The translations under genes and the position numbers were made by a program. Shown in pieces: positions 58,004-63,924 of a DNA stretch of 64,000 nt (positions are counted from its first letter, which is position 1; every line of letters begins with the position of its first letter). Source of the DNA: a virus; IMG/VR virus record IMGVR_UViG_3300017917_002434, positions 205,731 through 269,730 of that record. One strand, given 5' to 3'. Under the pieces are notes generated by a model that saw only the letters and a list, made by a program, of their open reading frames with translations, made no database searches and had not been told where the DNA came from.

Positions 58004-58290
58004 ATCTGTTCACAGCTACCAGAGATTTCTGGGTAAGATCTTATCAAAGTGATCGCAGGGCATTTTGGTATGAAACCATATCTGCGATCTGTCTGTTCAC
58101 TTCTACCACCATGCTGGCCATAACAGCACACAGTCCAGAAATGTGGATAATCTATCCCATAAACTTCGTGGGTGCCGTATTCTCTACACTATCCTTCCTA
58201 CGCAGAGGTGCGGGCTGGCCCTTGGTAATGACCATATACTTCATGCACATACATGTGTTTGGATTTGGTCGCAGCTTGGGTTGGTGGTAA
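58000..58290 (+). CDS. Small inner-membrane protein
   Basis: 96 residues with about three hydrophobic segments (~25-45, ~48-64, ~70-90). The N terminus FTATRDFWVRSYQSDRRAFW and the LSFLRRGAGWPLV block resemble small membrane proteins in marine T4-like phages. 4-nt overlap with the GNAT-like gene. Function unknown. Confidence 0.75.
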   Translation: MNLFTATRDFWVRSYQSDRRAFWYETISAICLFTSTTMLAITAHSPEMWIIYPINFVGAVFSTLSFLRRGAGWPLVMTIYFMHIHVFGFGRSLGWW

Positions 58291-58293
58291 TAG

Positions 58294-58313
58294 GCGGAGC
58301 CTCCGCGATTTTT
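58294..58313 (+). terminator. Short terminator hairpin
   Basis: GCGGA / TCCGC with a GCC loop, followed by GATTTTT. Further small hairpins (GCTGC/GCAGC) lie in the roughly 140-nt non-coding stretch to about 58430. Confidence 0.55.
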
Positions 58314-58430
58314 AGAGCTGCGAAGCAGCAGCGGTAGCTAGCGGTTGCAAGCAATTTTTCCTTGGCTGAAATCTACGCATATTATTCATGCTCGCCGACC
58401 CAGTCGCTCACAGTGCCCTACCTTGCCCGA

Positions 58431-58559
58431 ATGATAACTATTAGTATGATCGACGCAATAAAATTCAGTCTAGTAGTCACAGCTTGGACAGTATATCAAC
58501 TACTAAAACCCACAGCAATTATATTGGGAATAGCTGTAGTCTTTGCTCTGGTTTTATAG
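58431..58559 (+). CDS. Possible 42-residue membrane peptide
   Basis: From the ATG at 58431, a short protein with one long hydrophobic segment ending PTAIILGIAVVFALVL. No clear Shine-Dalgarno; the 3' end overlaps the convergent gene. The hydrophobic pattern is the only support. Confidence 0.3.
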   Translation: MITISMIDAIKFSLVVTAWTVYQLLKPTAIILGIAVVFALVL

Positions 58560-58947
58560 CAGAGTTTAAGAACTTCTGTAGTGAATAAAACCAGTTGCCC
58601 AGCTGTGTGAATCTGGGATCTGCGACCATGTCACCCAGTGCATAGTATGTGCTTATGCCCAGAGTAGCATAGTAGTCCATGCTCAGTCCTCTACGCTGTC
58701 CGTACTCTGGTAATAGTGATGTAAAGAACAAGCAGGTATCAGCAAAGTCTTTGAACGCTGCGGAATTGACTTCTTGATATAACAATAAGTAGCGTTCAGC
58801 AAATGAAGGATCGGGGATTAGATCTACACGGCGTAAGCGACTGTCTAGCAATTGACTCAAATACCAATACAGTGACTCGGGACATTCAAAGCCCGTTTCA
58901 GAACTATGATCAACTAACAGCTTAAAGAACTGTGCTTGTGTAGTCAT
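58519..58947 (-). CDS. Conserved protein of unknown function (late, minus)
   Basis: 142 residues from the ATG at 58947. YWYLSQLLDSRLRRVDLIPD, SFAERYLLLYQE, FADTCLFFTSLLPEYGQRRG, a LSMDYYATLGISTYYALGD stretch and a QLGNWFYSLQKFLNSAI end form a helical protein that looks cellular in style. A TGTAAATA late-type box lies 5 nt before the ATG. A longer frame to 59004 would cross the divergent gene start. Confidence 0.7.
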   Translation of the reverse strand: MTTQAQFFKLLVDHSSETGFECPESLYWYLSQLLDSRLRRVDLIPDPSFAERYLLLYQEVNSAAFKDFADTCLFFTSLLPEYGQRRGLSMDYYATLGISTYYALGDMVADPRFTQLGNWFYSLQKFLNSAIKPEQRLQLFPI

Positions 58948-58952
58948 GCAAT

Positions 58953-58960
58953 TATTTACA
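58953..58960 (-). promoter_or_regulatory. Late-type box TGTAAATA, leaderless (minus)
   Basis: 5 nt before the ATG at 58947; pairs with the plus-strand box at 58966-58973. Confidence 0.6.
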
Positions 58961-58965
58961 AAATT

Positions 58966-58973
58966 CTTAAATA
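58966..58973 (+). promoter_or_regulatory. Late-type box CTTAAATA, leaderless (plus)
   Basis: 5 nt before the ATG at 58979; divergent with the minus-strand box 5 bp away. Confidence 0.6.
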
Positions 58974-58978
58974 ACTGT

Positions 58979-59206
58979 ATGCACATAGAGTTCAATTTGC
59001 CCACGGGTGCTGGTGGTCAGAGTGCCCTATATTTCAACACTGTGCTAGACCAACACTTGCTAGAGTGGAGTCTACAGTATCACATTGACTACCGTAAAAC
59101 ACTGACCTACTACAAAGCATGGATTTGGTTGCCCGAGGAACAGGATTACACACTGTTTGCTCTAACGTGGCAGTGGGCTAGCCCGAAATGGGTCCTACAG
59201 GCGTAA
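58979..59206 (+). CDS. Small unknown protein, divergent late gene
   Basis: 75 residues from the ATG at 58979. Aromatic-rich (YYKAWIWLPEEQDYTLFALT segment) with GAGGQSALYF near the start. The start is chosen because of the late-type box 5 nt upstream; an upstream ATG at 58946 would overlap the divergent gene. No family recognised. Confidence 0.6.
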   Translation: MHIEFNLPTGAGGQSALYFNTVLDQHLLEWSLQYHIDYRKTLTYYKAWIWLPEEQDYTLFALTWQWASPKWVLQA

Positions 59207-59346
59207 AAAACTGCGTGCAAATTTTTTAGGGTGAAGTACTTACAGATTCATGGTGGTGATTCTTAACCCCATACCAAGCTATAATACGTTAGTACACACT
59301 AACACTAACGCCCCCCACCCCATGGTGACCCCACCACCGACCACCA
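59207..59346. other. Convergent intergenic region
   Basis: 140 nt between the end of the plus-strand module and the end of the minus-strand early block. It contains an inverted repeat CGTTAGT...ACTAACG and a C-rich run with CACC/GGTG pairings. No gene and no clear T-run terminator on either strand. Confidence 0.5.
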
Positions 59347-59568
59347 CTACCTCAGGCTGTCAATGAGTTCTTTCACGTCCTCAGTGACCTCTTCATACTG
59401 GTCGAAGACCGCAGCGATCATCAGCTGATGTACGGTCTCGGCATCCTTCTTAGTGTCTCCGGGTAGGCTACGCTTGAGCTGCTCTACAGCAGCTTGGCTA
59501 TCGCAGTTCCACAGCAGCTCTGCTAGTGCATGCTGCCGCTTAGTTAGCCCGTGTAGTTGTATAGTCAT
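59347..59568 (-). CDS. Small early protein
   Basis: 73 residues, helical (HGLTKRQHALAELLWNCD then VEQLKRSLPG) with an acidic C-terminal half. Last gene of a three-gene early minus operon, 10 nt after the 40-residue membrane gene. No family recognised. Confidence 0.65.
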   Translation of the reverse strand: MTIQLHGLTKRQHALAELLWNCDSQAAVEQLKRSLPGDTKKDAETVHQLMIAAVFDQYEEVTEDVKELIDSLR

Positions 59569-59578
59569 AAGGGAGCCT

Positions 59579-59701
59579 TTAAGCTATTAGGGTCCAGTAT
59601 AGGGTGAGCACTAGAGCATATATGATCAGTGCGGGCCGTAGCTGCTGCCATGTGTCCCGGAGGATGAACTCTAGGTATTCTTGATCTTGTTGCTTAGTCA
59701 T
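59579..59701 (-). CDS. 40-residue single-pass membrane peptide
   Basis: MTKQQDQEYLEFILRDTWQQ, then LRPALIIYALVLTLYWTLIA: a charged head and one C-terminal transmembrane segment. Starts 8 nt inside the preceding membrane-protein gene, supporting co-translation. Probably acts at the inner membrane early in infection; role unknown. Confidence 0.6.
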   Translation of the reverse strand: MTKQQDQEYLEFILRDTWQQLRPALIIYALVLTLYWTLIA

Positions 59702-59879
59702 AGTATTCTCCATTGCGGATGCCCAGTGTGCCTGCCCACATGATCAGCAAGCCTACTGCTGAGACTGCCACAGAAGTCAACAGCTCACTGTCTGTGATTG
59801 AGTTCTCTACTCCACCTACTCCAAACATGGTCAGGACTAATCCCAGCATGACCAACAACATTCCAGTGTTTGTTTTCAT
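59694..59879 (-). CDS. Small membrane protein, early
   Basis: 61 residues with two hydrophobic segments (MLLVMLGLVLTMFGVGGV and SVAVSAVGLLIMWAGTLGI). Ribosome site AAAGGAGCGAAC. Own early promoter at 59907-59935. Function unknown. Confidence 0.7.
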   Translation of the reverse strand: MKTNTGMLLVMLGLVLTMFGVGGVENSITDSELLTSVAVSAVGLLIMWAGTLGIRNGEYYD

Positions 59880-59906
59880 CGTTCGCTCCTTTGTTTAAGT
59901 GTTTAT

Positions 59907-59935
59907 AGTATATGATCTCTGTGCCAAACTGTCAA
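59907..59935 (-). promoter_or_regulatory. Early promoter TTGACA-N17-TATACT
   Basis: -10 at 59907-59912 and -35 at 59930-59935 (minus). The TGA of the upstream gene lies inside the -35. Confidence 0.88.
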
Positions 59936-60162
59936 CCAAAATGCCGGATTAACCCGCCAGTGCACAGGGCTATTGCCACAGCGTTGATCAGCATCTGCGG
60001 GTAGTTCTTTACCCTCACAGTCCAAGTAAAGTAGGCTACAGCCCCTAGCAGTCCGAATGTGATGTTCCAGGGTGCGAACTCTGGGAAGAAGTTCATCACT
60101 GTGTACATTAGGAGCACGAACACTGTGCCCACCCATTGTATTATGTCATTCGCAGTCTTCAT
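59932..60162 (-). CDS. Small polytopic membrane protein, early
   Basis: 76 residues with about three hydrophobic segments (WVGTVFVLLMYTVMNFF, ITFGLLGAVAYFTWTV, MLINAVAIALCTGGLI). The DIIQWVGT and RVKNYPQM elements recur in marine phage membrane proteins. ATG lies 6 nt past its -10 box, so the mRNA is probably leaderless. Ends Phe-Gly-stop with the TGA in the next -35. Confidence 0.75.
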   Translation of the reverse strand: MKTANDIIQWVGTVFVLLMYTVMNFFPEFAPWNITFGLLGAVAYFTWTVRVKNYPQMLINAVAIALCTGGLIRHFG

Positions 60163-60168
60163 GTTCGT

Positions 60169-60197
60169 ATTGTACGATCTCTAGCCCAAACTGTCAA
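60169..60197 (-). promoter_or_regulatory. Early promoter TTGACA-N17-TACAAT, leaderless
   Basis: -10 at 60169-60174 and -35 at 60192-60197 (minus); 6 nt to the ATG at 60162, no Shine-Dalgarno. Confidence 0.8.
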
Positions 60198-60202
60198 CCA
60201 AA

Positions 60203-60565
60203 TTAAATCCCATACTTCTTTAGCAGTTCTGTACTTTTAATGGCTTGTTGTTCAGCTGATTGTCTTTGTTTGATCATATAAGCTTCATCTAACTGTACGA
60301 TTTCAGCCTCAGTGTACACAACAATCTTACCTGAAATCAAATCGCCTCTCATAGTAGGGAGAGGGCATTCGAGATTGATATACTTGTTGTCTTTACGATA
60401 TAGAAGCAGTCCTGCTCGATGTACCCTTTCTAATCCGGTTAAATTATTCTGTATGTTGATACATTCTTTAATTCCTTGATTAGTTCCGGCAAATACTGTA
60501 ACTGTTTCTGCCTGTACAGTTACCGCAGTTGCTGCGAGGATTATGGTTGCGATTAGTTGCTTCAT
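60203..60565 (-). CDS. Exported early protein
   Basis: 120 residues. MKQLIATIILAATAVTVQA is a clear Sec signal peptide with V-Q-A cleavage. The mature part has two Cys (in IKECINIQN and INLECPLP), which may form a disulfide, and a Gln/Lys-rich C-terminal helix. Ribosome site AAGGAG 7 nt before the second ATG, which is chosen. It lies 10 nt after the upstream gene, so it shares that gene's promoter. A periplasmic role such as exclusion of other phages is only a guess. Confidence 0.75.
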   Translation of the reverse strand: MKQLIATIILAATAVTVQAETVTVFAGTNQGIKECINIQNNLTGLERVHRAGLLLYRKDNKYINLECPLPTMRGDLISGKIVVYTEAEIVQLDEAYMIKQRQSAEQQAIKSTELLKKYGI

Positions 60566-60575
60566 CATCCTCTCC

Positions 60576-60920
60576 TTAATCCAAACGTGAGCCTGAGTAG
60601 GCCTCTACGCCCAGCTCTTCTTTGATCACAGTAGCGTAGGCAGTGGCCCCATGCTCAGCTGCGTCGATGCTCTGTCCTGGCCACCACTTGTTCCACAGCT
60701 GAAGTGTTCCTGAATAGCTCTTGCGGAAGCCCACTTCTGCCAGTGCTTTACCCATCTTTGAGTTTGAGCGGACACCGTAGACGTCGACCCAGGCGAAGCC
60801 ACAGGCACCCCCGTCTCTGCCCGCCATGTGTCGGTCTGCGAATGCACGTGCGGCCTTCTGTGCTGCGTCCATGGCTTTGACGTGGGCCATCTGGACTCGG
60901 ATCGTTTCGAAGTTGCTCAT
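60576..60920 (-). CDS. Conserved phage protein with GRDGGxCGFAWV motif
   Basis: 114 residues. HMAGRDGGACGFAWVDVYG, a GKALAEVGFRKSYSGTLQLW stretch and the closing AYSGSRLD form a pattern I recognise in many unrelated phages, always without assigned function. Own early promoter (60953-60981) and AGGAGCGATA ribosome site. Confidence 0.8.
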   Translation of the reverse strand: MSNFETIRVQMAHVKAMDAAQKAARAFADRHMAGRDGGACGFAWVDVYGVRSNSKMGKALAEVGFRKSYSGTLQLWNKWWPGQSIDAAEHGATAYATVIKEELGVEAYSGSRLD

Positions 60921-60952
60921 ATTATCGCTCCTGTTTGTTTAACTTAGCCTAT

Positions 60953-60981
60953 AGTATAGCAAATTGGCTTGGAGTTGTCAA
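60953..60981 (-). promoter_or_regulatory. Early promoter TTGACA-N17-TATACT
   Basis: -10 at 60953-60958 and -35 at 60976-60981 (minus). Confidence 0.9.
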
Positions 60982-60983
60982 CC

Positions 60984-61009
60984 AAAAAGACCCTTTAGCA
61001 GTCAGGGTC
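60984..61009 (-). terminator. Terminator overlapping the end of the 60995 gene
   Basis: Minus-strand GACCCT ... AGGGTC stem followed by TTTTT. The stop codon lies in the loop, and the -35 of the next promoter starts 3 nt beyond. Confidence 0.75.
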
Positions 61010-61216
61010 AAAGTCGTGCCATTCCTGTGCTTCGTCGGGCTGGCCGTCCCACTCAATGTCCCGGTCGCACTCGTCCAGGATCTCGCGAACTTCGTCCATG
61101 CTGATCTGCAGCTCGGAAGCGATGTACTCCACGGTGCTGTCTTCGAAGCCGAAGTCGTCACCCAGTTGCTGGGCCATCTCTTGTACAGTTATTGCTAGAT
61201 CTTTAATAGCACCCAT
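60995..61216 (-). CDS. Small acidic early protein, HTH-like
   Basis: 73 residues. The EYIASELQISMDEVREILDE stretch could be a small helix-turn-helix or UBA-like helical unit; the C terminus is very acidic. Own promoter (61252-61280) and AAGGAGCGAAC ribosome site. Function unknown. Confidence 0.72.
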   Translation of the reverse strand: MGAIKDLAITVQEMAQQLGDDFGFEDSTVEYIASELQISMDEVREILDECDRDIEWDGQPDEAQEWHDFDPDC

Positions 61217-61251
61217 CGTTCGCTCCTTATTAAGTGTTCTACAGTTTCAAC

Positions 61252-61280
61252 AGTATAGCAAATTGGGCGGAACTTGTCAA
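61252..61280 (-). promoter_or_regulatory. Early promoter TTGACA-N17-TATACT
   Basis: -10 at 61252-61257, -35 at 61275-61280 (minus). The upstream gene's TGA is inside the -35. Confidence 0.9.
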
Positions 61281-61639
61281 CCGTTTTTCAGCAGTTCCGC
61301 ACCATCTTCTTTGTGTACTATAACCCTACAGGGCTTAAGGGTTTCGTTCAGCCTAGCGATCAGGCTCTGGCTGTCAGATCCCTGTCCCAGGAAGGTATCA
61401 TCGTCCTTGCGATAGGCGTAGATCTGTCCCTGATGCTGTTCCAGCTTGATTTCTACGATCTCTGGACCATCTCGTCCTGGTTCTAGGGCCAGTTCTTTGT
61501 CTCTGAGGATACGACGTAGATCCTGCTGGCTCACACCTAGATCTTTGAGGATCTCGCGGAAGGTCAGATGATTCCAGGCGTTGGTCACCGTCTTGCCAAT
61601 CCAGATCCCCACCAGCAGGGCTAGGATGATCTCTATCAT
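61277..61639 (-). CDS. Membrane-anchored early protein
   Basis: 120 residues. The N-terminal IEIILALLVGIWIGKTV is a membrane anchor. A helical segment (FREILKDLGVSQQDLRRILR) and a beta-rich C-terminal part (VEIKLEQHQGQIYAYRKDD) follow, facing the cytoplasm or periplasm. Ends Asn-Gly-stop with the TGA in the next -35. Function unknown. Confidence 0.72.
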   Translation of the reverse strand: MIEIILALLVGIWIGKTVTNAWNHLTFREILKDLGVSQQDLRRILRDKELALEPGRDGPEIVEIKLEQHQGQIYAYRKDDDTFLGQGSDSQSLIARLNETLKPCRVIVHKEDGAELLKNG

Positions 61640-61664
61640 GATCTCTCCTTAACTATATGTGCAA

Positions 61665-61693
61665 ATTATATAGCCAAACGGCACTGCTGTCAA
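61665..61693 (-). promoter_or_regulatory. Early promoter TTGACA-N17-TATAAT
   Basis: -10 at 61665-61670 and -35 at 61688-61693 (minus), perfect consensus. The TGA of the 59-residue gene is inside the -35. Confidence 0.92.
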
Positions 61694-61869
61694 CCGCCCG
61701 TGTAGTATTTTCTGTACTCTACCCCGCCCACAGTGTGGTAAAACACACCGTCTGCCTTCATGTAGTAGCCCTTAGCGTAAAAGCGTCCCACCTGTGCTGC
61801 TATGCTGCGTCGCTGGCTGGGATGCTGGTTTTCTCGTGCTAGCTTGCGGGCTTGTGCTAGTGTAAGCAT
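61690..61869 (-). CDS. 59-residue basic early protein
   Basis: MLTLAQARKLARENQHPSQR and further to a YYTGG end; basic and Tyr-rich (a GRFYAKGYYMKADGVFYHT stretch). Ribosome site AAAGGAG 6 nt before the ATG and its own perfect promoter (61896-61924) support it. Ends Gly-Gly-stop with the TGA in the next -35. Not recognised. Confidence 0.75.
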   Translation of the reverse strand: MLTLAQARKLARENQHPSQRRSIAAQVGRFYAKGYYMKADGVFYHTVGGVEYRKYYTGG

Positions 61870-61895
61870 ACGTGCTCCTTTGTTACAGTTTCTAT

Positions 61896-61924
61896 AGTAT
61901 AAGGCCGCAGTGCCAATCTGTCAA
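61896..61924 (-). promoter_or_regulatory. Early promoter TTGACA-N17-TATACT with tandem upstream -35
   Basis: -10 at 61896-61901 and -35 at 61919-61924 (minus). A second TTGACA lies directly upstream, and a terminator hairpin precedes it. Confidence 0.88.
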
Positions 61925-61932
61925 CCAATTTG

Positions 61933-61958
61933 TCAAAGACCCTACTCTGTGTAGGGTC
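61933..61958 (-). terminator. Terminator hairpin of the 61966 gene
   Basis: Perfect 8-bp GACCCTAC / GTAGGGTC stem with a 5-nt loop, followed by TTTG on the minus strand. The T run is short. Confidence 0.65.
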
Positions 61959-61965
61959 GTTGCTG

Positions 61966-62277
61966 TTAGCAGATAGCCTGCTCAACCATTTTAGCACTTT
62001 GCTTACTACGTCCCCCAACATGCCATTCAGTAATATTTTCTTTATCTAATCCCTGCGAGCCTAGATAATTGCGTCCATCTTTGTAATTATAGATAGTACA
62101 AACTACACCATTAATACAAACGTCCCAAGCACAGTCGCTTTTATAATCATCAATGCTGCCCTCAGGCTCGCCAAATACACGAACTAGCGTAGCATAATCA
62201 GCATTTACATAACCCTGTAAGCTAGTGCCGTCGATTTGCTTCCAGTCAGTTACTTTAGTGATTTTAAGTTTACGCAT
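61966..62277 (-). CDS. Small early protein
   Basis: 103 residues from the ATG at 62277 (ribosome site AAAGGAG). Alpha/beta protein with LKITKVTDWKQIDGTSLQGY and VFGEPEG...KSDCAWDVCINGVVC (three Cys) and GGRSKQSAKMVEQ. No family recognised; it may be a compact anti-host factor. Own promoter at 62304-62331. Confidence 0.72.
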   Translation of the reverse strand: MRKLKITKVTDWKQIDGTSLQGYVNADYATLVRVFGEPEGSIDDYKSDCAWDVCINGVVCTIYNYKDGRNYLGSQGLDKENITEWHVGGRSKQSAKMVEQAIC

Positions 62278-62303
62278 ATCAGCTCCTTTACAACAATGCA
62301 CGT

Positions 62304-62331
62304 AGTATAGCGTCTCTGCTCAATCTGTCAA
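62304..62331 (-). promoter_or_regulatory. Early promoter TTGACA-N16-TATACT with tandem upstream -35
   Basis: -10 at 62304-62309 and -35 at 62326-62331 (minus). Shares a 24-bp block with the promoter at 61896. Confidence 0.88.
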
Positions 62332-62340
62332 CCAATTTGT

Positions 62341-62366
62341 CAAAAGACCCTACTGTGTGTAGGGCC
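62341..62366 (-). terminator. Terminator hairpin of the 62374 gene
   Basis: Minus-strand GGCCCTAC / GTAGGGTC stem with one G-U pair and an ACACA loop, then TTTTG. On the plus strand the same position would be an A-C mismatch, so it is built for minus-strand RNA. Confidence 0.65.
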
Positions 62367-62373
62367 TTTGTGC

Positions 62374-62562
62374 TTATGCATCTAGCGTATACACTTCTAT
62401 GTCTGTGTAAACGTCGTCTGCGTCGCCGCCTTCAGTTTCCCAGCCTGCTATAAGTTTAGCACGTGCAGCTTCTGCTTTGTCTCTGCTAGTGTAAACGCCT
62501 GTGTTATACATAGCGTTCTCATCATCACCCCATCCCAGCACTTGTAGTACGTATACCTGCAT
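62374..62562 (-). CDS. Small acidic early protein
   Basis: 62 residues, MQVYVLQVLGWGDDENAMYN then a SRDKAEAARAKLIAGWE helix and an acidic C terminus. It looks like a short ferredoxin-like alpha/beta unit. Ribosome site AGGAGCGAAC and own promoter. Function unknown. Confidence 0.72.
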   Translation of the reverse strand: MQVYVLQVLGWGDDENAMYNTGVYTSRDKAEAARAKLIAGWETEGGDADDVYTDIEVYTLDA

Positions 62563-62592
62563 TGTTCGCTCCTGCTTTGTTAATATGTGTAT

Positions 62593-62620
62593 ATTATAGC
62601 ACAGTTGTCCAATTTGTCAA
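62593..62620 (-). promoter_or_regulatory. Early promoter TTGACA-N16-TATAAT
   Basis: -10 at 62593-62598 and -35 at 62615-62620 (minus), with an ACCCT/AGGGT hairpin remnant just upstream (62623-62641). Confidence 0.88.
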
Positions 62621-62654
62621 CAACCCTGATAGCTGTAGGGTCTTTTCTTGACAA

Positions 62655-62688
62655 TAAAAAAACCCACTGTACAATGTGTACAGTGGGT
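62655..62688 (-). terminator. Rho-independent terminator of the 62722 gene
   Basis: Minus-strand 11-bp stem ACCCACTGTAC / GTACAGTGGGT, 5-nt loop, followed by TTTTTTT. Confidence 0.92.
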
Positions 62689-62721
62689 GTAAGGGTTACT
62701 GCTGCCGGGAGCGAGTCGGGC

Positions 62722-63024
62722 TTAGGCAGTAACAGTCGCAGCCACGGGAGCTGCTGTCTTCACCGTCTTCCCGACGGGATTCTTCTTGGACAAGTCCTTG
62801 ATAGCTGCTTCTACAGCGGGCTTGCCCTTACCGAAACCGATCTCAACCAAATGAGCGGCGATTTCAGCCTTGGTCATCTCACGTGGAAGATCGACGAGAT
62901 CTACATCAGTGTGACCGTTCTTTGCCAGGATCTTGACACGCATCGCATCGTTCGCGAAACGGATCTTGGTCTTACCATCAAGTGTCGAAACACCAGCTAC
63001 GCTAAAACGCTTATCAGTTGCCAT
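62722..63024 (-). CDS. Conserved early phage protein, basic
   Basis: 100 residues. MATDKRFSVAGVSTLDGKTK, a RFANDAMRVKILAKNGHTDV stretch and LPREMTKAEIAAHL followed by a basic Ala/Val/Lys tail are conserved in marine T4-like phages as far as I can recognise. Likely binds nucleic acid or host protein. Own promoter with a leader of about 63 nt (GAAAGAGG site) and a strong terminator: a self-contained unit. Confidence 0.75.
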   Translation of the reverse strand: MATDKRFSVAGVSTLDGKTKIRFANDAMRVKILAKNGHTDVDLVDLPREMTKAEIAAHLVEIGFGKGKPAVEAAIKDLSKKNPVGKTVKTAAPVAATVTA

Positions 63025-63094
63025 TTTAAATACCTCTTTCTCTGTGTGTAAATGATCCTATTGGACCGGGTTCTGCCTATTTGGCATTATCTAT

Positions 63095-63123
63095 ATAATA
63101 ACACCTAGTTGTCAAACTGTCAA
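63095..63123 (-). promoter_or_regulatory. Early promoter TTGACA-N17-TATTAT
   Basis: -10 at 63095-63100 and -35 at 63118-63123 (minus). The TGA of the 63120 gene is inside the -35; a second TTGACA lies within the spacer. Confidence 0.82.
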
Positions 63124-63314
63124 CCATTCGTTTCTCCAATATCGGCTCGGAGAATTTGGATGGTCACAGCTTCCTTCTCATCTAGAGCATTGACGAATTC
63201 ATCGTCCATGACTAGATCTTTCATGCTGAGATCCAGCATTTCTTCTACTCTGTCTAGATCGGGATTCCCCGACCCAGCACAGACTACATTGAAAACGAAT
63301 CGGTATTCACGCAT
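63120..63314 (-). CDS. Small acidic early protein
   Basis: 64 residues from the ATG at 63314, which lies 8 nt inside the previous gene. MREYRFVFNVVCAGSGNPDL followed by DRVEEMLDLSMKDLVMDDEF: alpha/beta, acidic. Ends Asn-Gly-stop with the TGA in the next -35. No family recognised. Confidence 0.7.
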   Translation of the reverse strand: MREYRFVFNVVCAGSGNPDLDRVEEMLDLSMKDLVMDDEFVNALDEKEAVTIQILRADIGETNG

Positions 63315-63915
63315 TTCGAGCCTCCGCACCTTCTCTGATCCAAGTTGTGAGCTCTTCTTCTTGTTCGGACAGATACTCACGGATAGATTCGGAGATACCA
63401 AACGCTTCATCCAATTCCGGATAGTTGTTTTCAATATCATCGGCACTCAGCCCTTCAAGCGGAACTTCTTCACAGAAGCCATCTTGATAGGAACCAGCAA
63501 AGCACATGCCACTCTCATAGAACAGAGCGTTGACTCGGAAGCCCAGTTGCTCTAACTTCTCGTAGGCATTAACTGGAGGACTCCACGCTGAATCAAAGGA
63601 TGTGTGTAGCATCCGACCATCAGGATGGATATCACTTTGTCCATCACCGCCCACATCCCACTTGGTTCCCCACTCAGCCACGCAGTAGTCATACCAGTTA
63701 GCATAACCATACTTCTCTACATTACGCTTCTGCTGTGCCTCATGGGCCTGACGCTGATCCTCACCCAAGAAACCTGATACAGTGTCCTTGAGTTCTTGCG
63801 GAACAGGAATGAACTCTTGTAGGAACTCTCCACGATCTAGAGCCTCTTTGGCTCGGGTGATCATAGCAGGGTCATCGTGTTCAAGTGTTAGATTGTTATT
63901 ACACCAATTAGGCAT
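63307..63915 (-). CDS. YubB-like ferredoxin-fold phage protein (MPNWC family)
   Basis: 202 residues. The start MPNWCNNNLTLEH and the later WGTKWDVGG, TSFDSAWSPPVNAYEKL, FYESGMCFAGSYQDG blocks mark the DUF1281/YubB ferredoxin-like group found on plasmids and in many phages. Function unknown. Ribosome site ATAAGGAGCGAAC before the ATG. The C-terminal half is acidic. Confidence 0.85.
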   Translation of the reverse strand: MPNWCNNNLTLEHDDPAMITRAKEALDRGEFLQEFIPVPQELKDTVSGFLGEDQRQAHEAQQKRNVEKYGYANWYDYCVAEWGTKWDVGGDGQSDIHPDGRMLHTSFDSAWSPPVNAYEKLEQLGFRVNALFYESGMCFAGSYQDGFCEEVPLEGLSADDIENNYPELDEAFGISESIREYLSEQEEELTTWIREGAEARNA

Positions 63916-63924
63916 GTTCGCTCC

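Noticed and set aside
58291-58430. Possible tRNA or small RNA in the hairpin-rich gap
   Set aside because: The hairpins are short and do not form a cloverleaf or an acceptor stem with CCA; treated as terminator plus non-coding DNA.
61056-61415. 119-codon plus-strand frame
   Set aside because: Antisense to two early genes and across their promoter.
62587-63051. 154-codon plus-strand frame
   Set aside because: Antisense to the 62722-63024 gene, which has its own promoter, ribosome site and terminator; the translated plus frame shows no family pattern.
63109-63555. 148-codon plus-strand frame
   Set aside because: Antisense to two overlapping early genes with good starts; no plus-strand promoter.
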